Of a DNA stretch of 64,000 bases, positions 43,625-56,721 are shown one piece after another. The position numbers and the translations under genes are program-made. The notes below the pieces were generated by a model. That model saw nothing but the letters and a program-made list of their open reading frames with translations, was not told where the DNA came from and searched no databases. The first letter of the stretch is position 1. Every line of letters starts with the position of its first letter. Source of the stretch: Vicia villosa (taxonomy: Eukaryota; Streptophyta; Magnoliopsida; Fabales; Fabaceae); the NCBI RefSeq assembly GCF_029867415.1, contig NC_081183.1:189311247-189375246 (forward strand), in the 5' to 3' direction.

Positions 43625-46600
43625 TTAAATTGGTGTTTGAGCTCTCCAATTCTCTATTTTGGTCTTAAGATCACTACGCAATGAAATAAGTGATTGCTGA
43701 CGACGGACAAAAGCTGCAGTAAACTGCTTAACCTCCCCTTCTAGATTTTTTCTTCTCTGTACTTCAGTATTTAAATCTTTCAATGCATCTTCCTTTTGGT
43801 TTGAAACCATTGCAAATTTATCAGACGATTCAGATAACTTCTGTAGCAAGGAATCTCTTTCGTTCTTCAATAGTAGTAACTCCTTTTCGAGGCTTTCATT
43901 TAAAGCATCCTTTGAGTAAGCAGTTTCTGTTTCTCCTCTCAAACCACAGCCCTTTTGTCACAAAAATTTAGTTTAGGATAATTCAGAAACTCTCCTAACT
44001 ACTTTTTCAAGTAAAGCTCAATATCAACTTCATTTGAAAGATTTTTAGAAGGAAAATGATGACATCTATAAATAAATCAGCTATCATATAATTTAAGCTT
44101 TTTATAATTTGAAGTGCATGTAATACAAAGAGACAATGAGAGATTAGTATAACACATTTCATTTCTTACAAATTCTAATCCTTATATGACACACATATTC
44201 AACAAATACAAATAGAGTGAACACGGATTTTGACGATTTTGTAATGGTATATAATCACACAAAAACTACTATATCTATATATATATATTTTTAATTATTT
44301 GTTCAATTTCAGCTTTGAACAAATGCTAGTCAAGACTTTTAGTTACTAAGCGGTATTAATGACAAGTTTTGAAAAAAGACATAAGATATCCTAAAAATAA
44401 GACACAGAATAAAACCATGATTGATGATTGATATCTTGATATTTGAGGCGAGACAACTACCTTGTGTTCGCAGCTGCACAAAGGAGGCCTCTCTTCATTT
44501 CCTGTTGTTGAGCTTTCTGATAACTCCAGTGATGTAATTATGTTATTCATCCTCTTATGAAACTCTTTTCGTTGTTCTTGGATTATAGCGTTGTTTCCGG
44601 TGGAAGACCTTTCACCATTTCTATACATTGTAAAGTGACCTTCCAACGTTGAAAATAGCTGTGCACCAATTTCACTCATGGTTGAAAGCATCTTTTCGGT
44701 TGAGAATTTTCCATCCAAAGCAAATTTCTGTTTAGAATACAAGAAAAAGAAGTTAGTTTACTGTTTCTTGGAATGATCATTGCAAATAAAACTGATATGG
44801 TGCACTCATTCAACCTGCATTACTGATAAAACCTCCTCAAAGCTATCTTTGTAGTTTTCCACGGATTCCGTTAACCTCAGAGGCAAATCTTGAATAAGTT
44901 GTGTTTCTTGTTGATTGTCTAGGCTCTTGCCTATTAATTGCTTGCTTGATGGTACTTCATCTGAATGCTTTCTCTGGATTAATATGCCAAGCCATGCATA
45001 TTGAGAGTCCGATTTATAAGAGGGGGCGAAAAAGGCAAAAACTTGTAGTACATAGCATCAAGTATATTGTATACTAACCTCGAGTTCATTTATCTTTTCA
45101 TGAGCAAGCTCTAGTTGTCTTCTCAAAGCTTGAACCTCCTGTTCGTACTTTTCAATTTGATTTATACAACCCTTACAAACATCAGCCAAACAAAAAAAAA
45201 AAAAACTATAAAAAACAGCACACATACTCAAAAAAAAGAAAGATTAATATGGTATTACTCGGTTAAAAGAAACACATTTGTTATACAATGCTATTAGAAG
45301 TACTTTGCGAGTAAGCAAGAGTATGGTCTGCACAAATCTTAGTTTTGGTGAAATCTAAATACAAAAATCATCGAATGGTGGGTGTATTGGTCAGATATAG
45401 TGAAACTGGTGAAACCAACAAGAATTGCTCAACAATGGAGGAAAATTTTCAACAGTTCACTAACCAATGATGCTATATATATTGCTACCTTCCTTTACCT
45501 GTTGCCACTTTTGGGGAAGCAGTGGATGGAATATGGAGGCAAAATAAAAATGCAAGAGAAAGACAAAAAAGAACATTCCTTTTAAAAAATAGAATGAACA
45601 GATATGAACTTACAGGAGTTGTATCGTTTGGTGGGAATGATTGATAATTTCGAGGGGGAGTCAATTGAAGAGAATCAAGGTCCGCAACAAAACCATTGTT
45701 CATTTTCAACCACATATCTTCATCTGCCACATTGCTGAAAGCATCTGGAAGAGGACTACTATCTGGCGGACTACTATCTAGCAACGTTGAATTCTTTGAC
45801 CGCTTGACAACAAAAGCACTTGCTTCTTTTAAACAGGGAGATTTAAATATATCTCCTTGAGACGCACCGTTAATGTCACTGTACTCTTCCATAAATCCCT
45901 GTCTCCTCGAATATCTAGGAGCCTAACAGTACACGAGAATTATTGTAACAACAAAATGGAGCAAAAATGTCAAAGAAAAGAGTGGAAAAGAAAAGCAAGT
46001 TAACTAAAAGTCTGAAAAGCAACATAAAAAGGAAAACTATGAATTGTTCAGAAGAACAAATATGTTCATGCATATATACACACAAATGACAAAGTTGTGT
46101 AAGGAAATCTTATATTAAAATTAGAAAGTATTTAGCATTTAGCTTCATATGGCCTTATTAGTTCATTTCTGATGAGGTGTACCTGGTTGTCATTCGTCCC
46201 ACCGTTTGAGATTGAGAACGATGTAGTATTGGAATTTTCAATTTTCATCCGTTCCTCTTTCATCCATTGATTACGCGATTTTCTCTCCTCTTCCAGTTCC
46301 ATTTCAAGCTTCCCACGCTCCATTTCATACTAAATAGTGGAATATGAATACATAATTAACACAACAACGTAAAAGAGATTTCAATTAATGCTTTAGCATG
46401 AATTATTTGTAACACTGCAGAGTGCAGAAAAACTTGAAAAGTAAAACCTGCCTTGAGCAAATCGTTCCTGAGTTTAAGAACCTCTTGCTCGAGCACCCCA
46501 GCATGGGATCCCTAAACAGAAAATAGTAGTATTAAGATTTTCAGACATGAGGTGTAAACAAAAACTATCATTATAAGACAATTACCTCAAGTTTCTTACG

Positions 46601-49600
46601 AAGCTCTTCAATCTCTAACTGCTGCCGCTTTAACAATGCTGCATCAGTCAGAATCTGTACAATTCCAACCATTAAGAAATTTGATTTACAAAAAAAAAAC
46701 TTAAGTAACATCATGCAAATAGAGTCAAATATTTCCTGACAAAAACAAGTAAAATGTAGAAAAAATTTCAGGCTTATTCCATTTTCTTGGCCTTAGTTAG
46801 CTTCCTAATATGATTCTCCTAATTTGTCTCCCATTTTTTTCTTCAATAGATAGTTTAGTTATATACAATGATTATTCAAGTAAATCAACTGATGTTAGAC
46901 AGCACAACATGCAACCAGTACAAGCCAAGTCTTGTCAATAAATCGTTTTAAAGTTTCTTCAATTTTTGGCAAATTTCAAAAGAAAAAAATAACTTACAAA
47001 CATTTCACAATTCTAGAAATATGAGTGACAACACAAGCTTCCACAAAACTAAACAAAGTAACCTCTATATCATAGTGAAAGTCAAATAGGAAAATATTAA
47101 ACAATGTGAAACATTAAATAGGGTAACAAATACATACCTCATTCACTTGAACACAATTGGTTATGCGACTGGCTCTACTAGCAAACTGAAGAGTTCCCTT
47201 TGTTTCTTCAATGTGAACCTAATTGATATTAAAAATATTGGAGTTATGAAATCATATACTAATCATCAAACAAGAAGGAAAAAAGAGACACAACAAAAAG
47301 CACGGCATCTACCTCTTCTGGTGCTACGGTACAAATAATGGACGTTTTGGCATTTCCACCAAGAGCGGGTTGGAGTATTCGTGTTAACTTACTATCACGA
47401 TATGGGATATGCCCCCTACAATTAGATGTAATATATCCAACATTATTGACTAAAAGAGCTATAAAATTAGAATAATATACACAAAACAGAGCCGAAAAAT
47501 TTATACTTTTGTTTTGAGCCATCACTTAGTTTATTAATCACATTTCCTAGAATCATCAAGCTCTTGTTAATATATTTTCCTTCTTTCAAACGTACTCCAT
47601 CAGCTCCGGTCTTTGCGATCCTTTCAGATCCAGCAAGATCTACTAAATTCTAATCCCACAAACTCAACTGTATAAGTATGCAACTTTGTAAGAAATTCTA
47701 ATATAAAAGTAATATAGAAGGAAATGAAATAAATAGTACAAACCAAGACTGAAACTCGAACAATGTCATTCGAAGAATCATCAGAAGAATTGAAATCCTT
47801 CCCCTTGCTTTCAATCACCTACATATTTGATTAAGAGTTATTTGGTTAGTACTATTTTGATAAAAAAAAACAATATTATGTAAAAAGAATATGTATTACA
47901 AAATTTAAAAAGAATTGAGGAAATACCATTCTAAATATGGTATGTGATCTGCTACTTCTAACATTCATATTTGTCTCACCAAAGTGCCTATTCTCTGCAA
48001 AATCAAAAGAATAATCTAACTTCTAATATAAAAGCAAAAAGAATCAAGCCGTAGAACTACATACCTTCCCCTGCTTTGATGAGATTTAGCACTTGTTCAG
48101 CATTATTGACAATTTCCTCTCTGAGTCCTGCAACAAATACTCCCCGCTGGAAAATAAATAAATAAAATCAGTACATTTTCTTTACACAACTACTATATAT
48201 ATTTCACACACCAACATTAAGTGGCAAGTAACCAACCTCCAGACTCTCGTGAATTTGTAATTTCTGGTTTTCAACAACAAGAAGGTCATTAATCTCCTCA
48301 TTATAAATCTCCATGTAGGAAACACGAATTAAAAACTCCCGTTTAGACATCTGAAAAACAATCAAACAACGCATAAGCATATCAAGAACAACACAATAAC
48401 TCGCCATCAAGGTTAAAATCAAAAGAACTTCCCCTACCGTCTCTAGGGATGTTCAAATAAACCGGTTATTGGATTTATCCATATCCATATCCATAACCGG
48501 TTATTAAAAACCGGTTAATTATCAATATGGTTTTAACCAAATCCATATTTTGGATATATTATTAATATGGTTTTAACCAAATCCATATTTTGGATAACCA
48601 TATCCAACATAAAAATTTAATTGGTCTATTATTTTTAAATCACAAAAAAATATAAATTTTAAAAATATTTTGCAGAAAGAAAAAAAAACATAAAAATGAA
48701 AAATCGAGTTTTTCAAAAGTTCGAAAAAATCGAATTTTTTGAAAATACCAAAAAAATGAGTTTTTCGGAAATACGAAAAATCGAGTTTTTTTGAAAAATT
48801 GAAAAATCGAGTTTTTTTGAAAAATTGAAAAATCAATTTTTTTTTAAAATACGAAAAAATCGATTTTTTCGGAAATACGAATAAATTCAGTTTTTTGGAA
48901 ATACGAAAAAATTGAGTTTTTCTAAAATAGATGATAAATCGAGTTTTTTTCGAAAAAAAAAATGAAAAATTGAGTTTTCGGAAACACGAATAATTGAGTT
49001 TTTCAGAAATATGAAAGAACGAGTTTTTTTTTGAAAAAAATGAAAAATCGAGTTTTTTTGAAAAGTCAAAAAAATCTAGTTTTTTCGGAAACACAAAAAA
49101 ATTGAGTTTTTTTTCGGAAACACGAAAAAAATCGAGTTTTTTTTTTCCGTAAAAACAAAAAATCGAGTATTTTGAAAAAAACGAAAAATTCGATTTTTTT
49201 TGAAAAATCGTGTCTTTAAAAAAATATGAAAAGTCGATTTTCCAAAAAAAAATTATTTTAATAACTTCATTTTAAATTAAATTTTTAAAATGAAATTTTT
49301 AAATTTAAAACCGGTTATTAAATCTGGTTATGGATATAACCGGTTTATAACCGGTTTTGCAAAAATAAATCCGGTTATGACAATTGGTTTTAAAATCCGG
49401 TTATGCTAAATGGATAATATATGGATATGGACTGGTTATGGATAATAACCGTCCATGAGCACCCCTAACCGTCTCTATTGTTGCAAATATGTCTTTAACT
49501 GCCAGAGGAATCACTCCCGGGTCAGTTTCACAACCATTCATCGTGAAAGTCTTCCCACTACTTGTCTGTCCATAAGCAAATGCAGTCCCTAACCATATCG

Positions 49601-50392
49601 TATAACTATTGTCATAATTTCATTAAATTCACATTTATATCCAAATCCAACATAAAGTAACTGTTGTCTCACCCTAAAACAACATAAAATAACTATTTTT
49701 TGTTTAATTTAAAAAAAACATACATTCATTGATCTGGTTCCCTTAAGTATTAAAAGCATGCAGTCTCAAACATTAATTGAATAAATTAATTTTAAGCAAA
49801 TCTCAATAACTGCCTTGATCCCTTCCCTAAAAAATTAAGATGAATTCAAAATCAAGGTCAGCAATTGGAAAACCCTAGACTTCAATTTTGTACTAATTAC
49901 ACAGAATGAGAGAGAATCTCACTCCATCATTTCACACCAAAACTATGATTAAGGAATTGAATTTTTCATGAGCTTTTAGTTTGCATTACAACTTGAACTA
50001 AGCTAAGATTAAATCTTCAATTGATAGTTTAAGAAATTAAATCAAAATAGAGTATATAATAGTTTGAATTTGGATACCGTTGAAGCCATTGAGTGCAGCG
50101 AGAATGATATCCTTAGTGAGAAGCTCATAGACACTTGAATTGGTGCTAGATTCATCGAATATATGATCTGAGAAAATTTGAAAACTGAAGATGAAAAAAC
50201 CGAAGAACACGAAATTGATAATGATGATTGAATTGAATTATATGTACCGAAAGCATATGAAGAGCCGGAAAATGGAGTTCCGTGAATCTTGTGAAGCGAG
50301 ATACGGTTATCTTCGACTTTCCAGAAGCTTCCATTGACGGAATCTTCGGAGACCAGAGGACGAACTCGAACGGCTACGCAGATCTTCTCCAT
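43625..50392 (-). CDS. Kinesin-7 motor protein (KIN-7N-like), copy 2, with hAT in intron 3
   Basis: Paralogue of the gene at 25833-31565 with the same 18 exons: 50248-50392, 50078-50167, 49470-49588, 48237-48350, 48065-48146, 47927-47994, 47744-47818, 47507-47649, 47313-47415, 47138-47218, 46586-46654, 46452-46511, 46183-46329, 45614-45922, 45079-45171, 44815-44973, 44461-44727, 43625-43951. The frame is again open for 816 codons with all motor motifs present. Exon 1 has Lys where copy 1 has Arg ([18 protein letters not shown]). A 1,024-bp hAT element sits exactly at the end of exon 3, yet the target duplication leaves a GT next to the exon. Whether it is spliced normally cannot be judged from sequence. 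Confidence 0.85.
48444..49467. mobile_element. hAT-type non-autonomous element, 1,024 bp, in kinesin copy 2
   Basis: Begins TAGGGATGTTCAAA and ends TGAGCACCCCTA, a hAT-type inverted repeat. A perfect 8-bp target duplication accgtctc lies at 48436-48443 and 49468-49475; copy 1 has the empty site with a single accgtctc. The subterminal regions are rich in ccggttat motifs. The middle (about 48705-49260) is a degenerate minisatellite built on 'tcgagtttttcggaaatacg'. No transposase; the 173-codon Phe/Lys-rich minus-strand frame is a by-product of the repeat. Confidence 0.95.
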
Positions 50393-50508
50393 TTGCTTTT
50401 TTTTTTTTTTTCTTGCAGTTGGGAGCGGGATTTGAAAGTTCCCTTTTTCTTTGCGGAATTTGAATTGGATGTATCTTTATTGACTAAAATGCCCTCGGCC
50501 AGACGCAT
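49842..50508. repeat. Diverged right flank of duplication copy 2
   Basis: Counterpart of 31018-31670. Homology with copy 1 fades within the kinesin upstream region near 50508. Confidence 0.85.
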
Positions 50509-50616
50509 ATTTGTTTTAGAATCGAGGAGCCCGCGTCTATACCTACTCGCTACTCCCGATTCGAATGAAAAGACAAATTGATTTATTTATTTTTGTTAAA
50601 TATATAAAATTTCTCT

Positions 50617-51318
50617 CAGTGTTTTAAAAATCGGACCGAATCGGTTGATTGGACCGGTTGAACCGATAACCGAACAGGTAATCGATTTGGTTCAATAGCT
50701 GGATCGAAAATGCCATTGAATCGGTGTGAACCGGTTAAAACTGGTGTAAACTGCTAAATTCGGGAAAATTAGCGATTTTTGTGAATTGGCGGTTTAAATG
50801 CATTTTTTAAATTTCAAAAAATTAAAACAACATCGTTTTGACTATTTTAATTAAAAATTAAAACTAAAAAATTAAAAAAAAAATGTTGCAAATGCGGTTG
50901 ATTTTGTTACCGATGGTTTTGATATTGAAGAAGGAGATCCCAACATTGAAACAATTTTTCTTTTATTGAAATTATATCTAGTAGACAATGAAATTATTTT
51001 GTTATAAATTATTCAATTAGATTATGTTGCGATTAAACTTTTGTTTGCAATTGTATTTTATAATTATGTACTATTTTATTGTGTGTGATACCTATGTGTA
51101 AAATTTGAATTTAAATTATGAATTTGTGAATTTTTTTATAATATGATATTTTCAAAAAATTTAAGTGCTAGTTATTTTTTGTAGAGACTGAATCACCCGG
51201 TTCGACATATTTTATACCTATATAATTTTGTTATAACGACCGGTCTATTCAACCGAGTTATCTGGTTTAGTCATGCGGTTCGACCAGTGACCCAAGTGGT
51301 TCGATCAATAAAACACTG
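50617..51318. mobile_element. hAT element, 702 bp
   Basis: Starts CAGTGTTTTAAAAATCGG and ends CAATAAAACACTG, with subterminal 'ccggttgaaccg' motifs. A perfect 8-bp target duplication atttctct occupies 50609-50616 and 51319-51326. The interior is AT-rich with only a scrap of open frame near 50900-50980. Located just upstream of kinesin copy 2. Confidence 0.93.
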
Positions 51319-51326
51319 ATTTCTCT

Positions 51327-51857
51327 AGAATATTAGCGAGATTCGCACGGTAAAAGTGTTAAACCCCTATCTGAGTCCAGATTTCTTTTTTGAATGAATT
51401 TTTAAAAGCCACGTGAAATTACTTATTTATTTTATTTAATTTTTTTACTTTTTTTCATATTATGTATTTTCTATATTTATATTAATTTTTTATTTCTTAA
51501 ATTATTTTTATTGATATTTTTTTTGAAAATTTATTTATAAATTAATTATTTGGGTCTTTAAGACACATGACCCAATGACACTTCCATCTCAGCCCTTTAT
51601 TCTCAATCTATATTCAAGTCATTAATGACCATGTGTTTTTGCATTATATACACGGAAAATTGTTTATTACAAATCGATGTGGGACTATGAGCCATAAGCA
51701 AACTGATGTTTTCAGCTTATGAAGAGCTTAAGCTAATTTTTACTTGATTATCGAAACAGATATGCAAAGCTTATATACAGGTTATACGATAATCACTTAT
51801 TGAATAAACACTTAATTATGTTGAAAACCATACATCCAGCTTATTGAATAAGCACTT
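51327..51857. other. AT-rich spacer with MITE-like fragment
   Basis: No gene seen. From about 51700 there are repeats of 'cttattgaataa' and 'agcttat' in both orientations, resembling a common legume MITE, but ends and target duplication were not identified. Confidence 0.4.
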
Positions 51858-52660
<803 letters not shown>

Positions 52661-53090
52661 ATGGTCTTATGTCTAATCATTTCCAGGACCTCTGCCTTTG
52701 TGATAAAGCTGGATGCCATTCCATTACTCGTGCTCTCCTTCACATGCTATCACTACCTACACTCTTTGCTTTGATTTTTATCATTATTTCGTGGACTATA
52801 ACTTGTCTTATAGTTTTTTGTGTCAACTGTTGTGTCACTGCAAATGGGTGGTATGTTGTTGTAATGTTAAGGAGTTCCACATCGACTAGTATTTAAAACA
52901 TATTAGTGTTTATAATCTTAGTTCACTCAAGAATAAATGAATTGAAATCAGGTATAGTAAATGGACTACTCTTGTAATATCAGCCTTCAAAGGCCTATAT
53001 AGATAGAATGAGATTTTAATGTACATTTGAGCTAAATAGGCGGAAGCTGATCCTAGCTTTAAGGTAACCCCTCTTTGAAATATCCCCAGC
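52661..53090. other. Spacer between BiP pseudogene and Ogre-like element
   Basis: No gene supported. Contains 'aggagttccacatcgactag' (52869), a phrase found at LTR edges in many plant retroelements, without a recognisable element. Confidence 0.4.
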
Positions 53091-53338
53091 AAAGAAGTGT
53101 AGTGTGTGTTTAGAAAAAGATTTGAATAAGGACTTTAAAATAAGCGTAGCCTTTTTGAAAATAATTTGAAAAGGAGTGGGACAAATATTTATATCCCCAG
53201 CAGAGTCGCCAGTTCACTTGTTTGTTTGAATTGTTTGAAAAGAAGTGTAGTGTGTGTTTAGAAAAAGATTTGAATAAGGACTTTAAAATAAGCGTAGCCT
53301 TTTTGAAAATAATTTGAAAAGGAGTGGGACAAATATTT
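53091..53338. repeat. 100-bp direct duplication spanning an LTR/PBS junction
   Basis: The 100-base block beginning aaagaagtgtagtgtgtgtt occurs at 53091-53190 and 53239-53338, period 148. The primer-binding-site sequence tatccccagcagagtcgcca (53192 onward) lies between them, and a truncated 'atatccccagc' precedes the first copy. Confidence 0.9.
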
Positions 53339-56300
53339 TTGATTTGAATTTGAATAGAGCAAGCATTTAAGAGCACCTACCCTATGAGTGAATCTTTCTT
53401 GTTCTTTAAGACTTTCGTTTGAAAGGGCTATCCATACCAATTGTTAGGCAGGTAGTCTTTTCATTGGATGTTTAAGGGTCATCGAGAATTATCGTTCGCC
53501 ATAAGGCTATCCATACCATAAAGGGTAGGAAGTCTTTTGGGAAGGATGGAATAGTCATTAAGACAACCAGTGAGGATACCCTAGCATTCAAAGGGACAAT
53601 CATCATTTAACCGAGGCAACATCGAGGGACAAGATCATTTTTGTTTAGGCAACTTCAAAGGGACTTATGATCCTTTTTATTAAGATTATGAACTGAGGGC
53701 AACATTTGCTAAGGTATCCCCACGCTCGAGGGACTTGACTATTTTATATTGAAGGCAGCATAAGAAGGGTTACCATTAAAGGTGCGTGGGTGCAACAATC
53801 ATGTGCTTCAATTCAGATATTTTATCTTATAAAGTTAGTGATCTAAATTAATTAACAGGCTTATCACTCCCTAAATTACTAACCACGCAATTAAAATAAA
53901 GGCAGAAATATAAATGTTCCTACGCTATTACAAGGCTTCGGGTGGGGGATTACATAGCCAAAAACCCAGAAAGAAAGGCAGAAAACTTTTTAAATGCGGA
54001 AAATAGACCTAAGCTATTATAAGGCTTTGGGGCAGTTACAATAAAATGAACAGATAAAAAATTAAAATTGTTACAACCTCGGAGCAGATACAAAACTATG
54101 AATAATTTAGGCAAACAATAAAAAGGCAAGGCAAAAGTCAAACCCCGAACGGGGAAAAGTTAACCATGGTTAATAAAAAGAAATAGGTCAAAAAACCTAG
54201 ACTAGGGTTAGTACTAATTATCTTGATCAAAGCCCTTAATTAATTAATTATTGGTTGGGAACCTAATTAATTAGAAAACCCTAATCCTTATTAAATTATT
54301 TAACCCTAATCCTGATTAAATTAACCTAAAATTAATTAACCCAATTCTAATTAATTATCCTAAAATTACTAATTAAATTAATTATCTAATTATCCTAAAT
54401 TAATTAACCTAAAATTAATCTATACCCTAATTAGTAAAATAACTAATCCTAATTATTAATCTAAACCCTAATTATTAAAATAACTAATCCTAATTATTAA
54501 AATTATAAATTAAACCTAATTGTTTAACCTAATTTACTTTTATTTAATTAATTAATCAAAGTAAATAAAATACTAATCCTAATTTCTAAGATGGTTAGAC
54601 TAGTTAAGCTAAATACTTCAACCTAATTAAAATGGATTACCCTATGTTAATTAATTAATACTAGAGAAAAAAACAAGAACAAAATGAAGGATAAAGTGGA
54701 GAGCTTTAAAACAAAAAAGAAAAGAAAAAATGGCATACCGCCTCCGGGATCGAACCCAGGTATTTCCATACATCCGCCAGTACCTTGGGCCACTTGTGCT
54801 GCAAACGTTGTTTGTCAATAAAATGCTCGCTGGTTAAAATATATGAAAACACTTTTATTTAGACTGGAACACGCGCGCTGGCTGGGATTCTTTGAATTGC
54901 ACCAACAAGATCTTGCCACGTACTCGTCTTCCTTGCTGAAACACCCAAACTTTTACCTACAGACATGTTTCGTGGCAATAGCTTTCACTAACGGTTTCCT
55001 CCATAGCTATAGACCTGCACAAATCAAACTCATAAATCACCGCAAATAAATTTCAGAGAAAACCATGGATCGATAGGAAATTGTCTCCCGAGTTCGATGG
55101 TGCCCTTAATTTGGGCTAATTTCGCCTCTAATTATGATCCCCCAAATTGGACCTTCGGAACCCTAGCAATGGTGACTCCTTCAACCTACAACAAAACTCA
55201 AATCAAACGGCACAGGAAGCTTGCAAACAAGATTCTAAACGTAAACATGTATCCAAACACGGTTTATGATAAGCGTATGGACGAATTCAGATTACAAAAT
55301 TTTGAAGCGAAAACGTGGCCGTTGGGATGCATTTTAATGCGTTTTGACCAATAAAAAACAATCCAATTACGCCCAGGAAGACCTAAAGAATTGATTGTGA
55401 TGCCTCTCCTAGCCTGAATCCACCTGCGTTTTTATCTCCTCCTTCCTCTTGGTACACGATTTTTGCTTTGGAATAGGGTTCTGTAGACTACCCAAATTCG
55501 TCCTCTAGCTTCTGATTAGGTCCAACATATATATGTGAAGGATTTAGGTTAACAATTTGGATCAGAATCAAGGTAAATGGAATGATTGAGATTTGATTTT
55601 CAATCATTCATAAATCCCTCTAAATTTTCTCAACCATGTTCCAATCTTCTTCAATCACTTGTTTTGGTTCACAAATACTCAATCTCTGATTAATTGTGAT
55701 TGAGAAATCAAGCTTATTGCGCCTCCTTTCAATTATTTGATATTTTTAGGTGTTTTATTTTGATTTAATTTGAACTTAAATGGATAAAAATTCAAAATAA
55801 ATAAAATAAATATTGAAAAAAAGAATGGATGGGCCTAGAGGTCGTGGACCAGGTTAGAAACACATTCCAAGCATAAAAAGATAAGCCCATTTGGAAAAAA
55901 GACAATTTTGCTCAACATTTACTTTGTGCACTTTCTCAAAATTGGTCAACTTCAGCAAGCCATAACTCTCTCAATTTTTATGGTATGGAAGTGATCTAGG
56001 ACTTTGGAAATCCTAAGATAATCTCTACAAGTCACATTGGAAACTTTTTTGCATTTGAGGATTTTATCTTGAAGATATGGCTCCTGACAAAAAACAGCTT
56101 TTTGCGAGCTTCTAGAAAGACCTGTAATGTTTTGGCTCATATCTCCAAAATGAAGCATTTTTGACCTTGGCTTTAGAGAGACAAAGTTGTAGAGAACTCA
56201 ATTTCCTTAAAAATAGGCTTTGGTTGGGAAATTTATGATGCTCTATGTGAAAGTTATGGCTGGTCAAAGTTCAGTTGACTTTTAGGTCCAAAACCCTAAT

Positions 56301-56719
56301 ATAGAAACTTTGAGTTTTGTTGATTTCTGAACTTTCCTCGATGAATCATGATCAACCTTTTATCAAATGATGAATTTTACTTCAAAATGTTGACGTTGAC
56401 CAAAAATCAGGAATTTTGACTATATGATGACCACAGTTGACTTTTAGGTCAAACTGGTCGACTGTTGGCCATTTGAACTGTTGACTGAGCAATCTTATGA
56501 ATCCGAGCTTGAAACTTGGCATGAGTATGCTTTAAAGCATATGGGAGACCAGGAAGTCCAATTGAGATATCAGAAGTTGATTTCTCCTTGGGAGAGAGAA
56601 AGCCCTAGTTGAAGGCTTGTTGCTTAGGAGACAAGTAAGTGAGCCCAAATCTTGTATAGTCTTGAGCAGTTGAAAGTCATGTGAGCCAAAATGTGGTGGG
56701 AAAATTTTGGGGTATGACA
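53217..56719 (-). mobile_element. Ogre/Tat-type Ty3-gypsy LTR with primer-binding site, about 3.5 kb
   Basis: On the minus strand the right end starts TGTCATACCCCAAAATTTTC. At the other end, about 53195-53213, is TGGCGACTCTGCTGGGGATA, the primer-binding-site type seen in legume Ogre elements. Together these mark one very long 5' LTR, a hallmark of Ogre. Almost no internal region follows (it stops within about 150 bp to the left), so the element is truncated. No gag or pol is present. Confidence 0.7.
54731..54810 (-). other. tRNA-like (pol III box) sequence inside the Ogre-like LTR
   Basis: Read on the minus strand it has a perfect B-box-like GGTTCGATCC and an A-box-like TGGCCCAAGGTACTGG some 30 bases before it, ending in a CCA-like gtatgcca. 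The ends do not pair into an acceptor stem, so it is not a functional tRNA gene. Probably tRNA-derived or SINE-like. Confidence 0.45.
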
Positions 56720-56721
56720 GA

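Noticed and set aside
48573..49094. 173-codon minus-strand frame rich in Phe, Lys and Ser
   Set aside because: It is produced by the AT-rich minisatellite within the hAT element and has no counterpart in the empty site of copy 1.
54731..54810. Functional tRNA gene
   Set aside because: A- and B-box-like motifs exist but no acceptor or anticodon stems pair properly.
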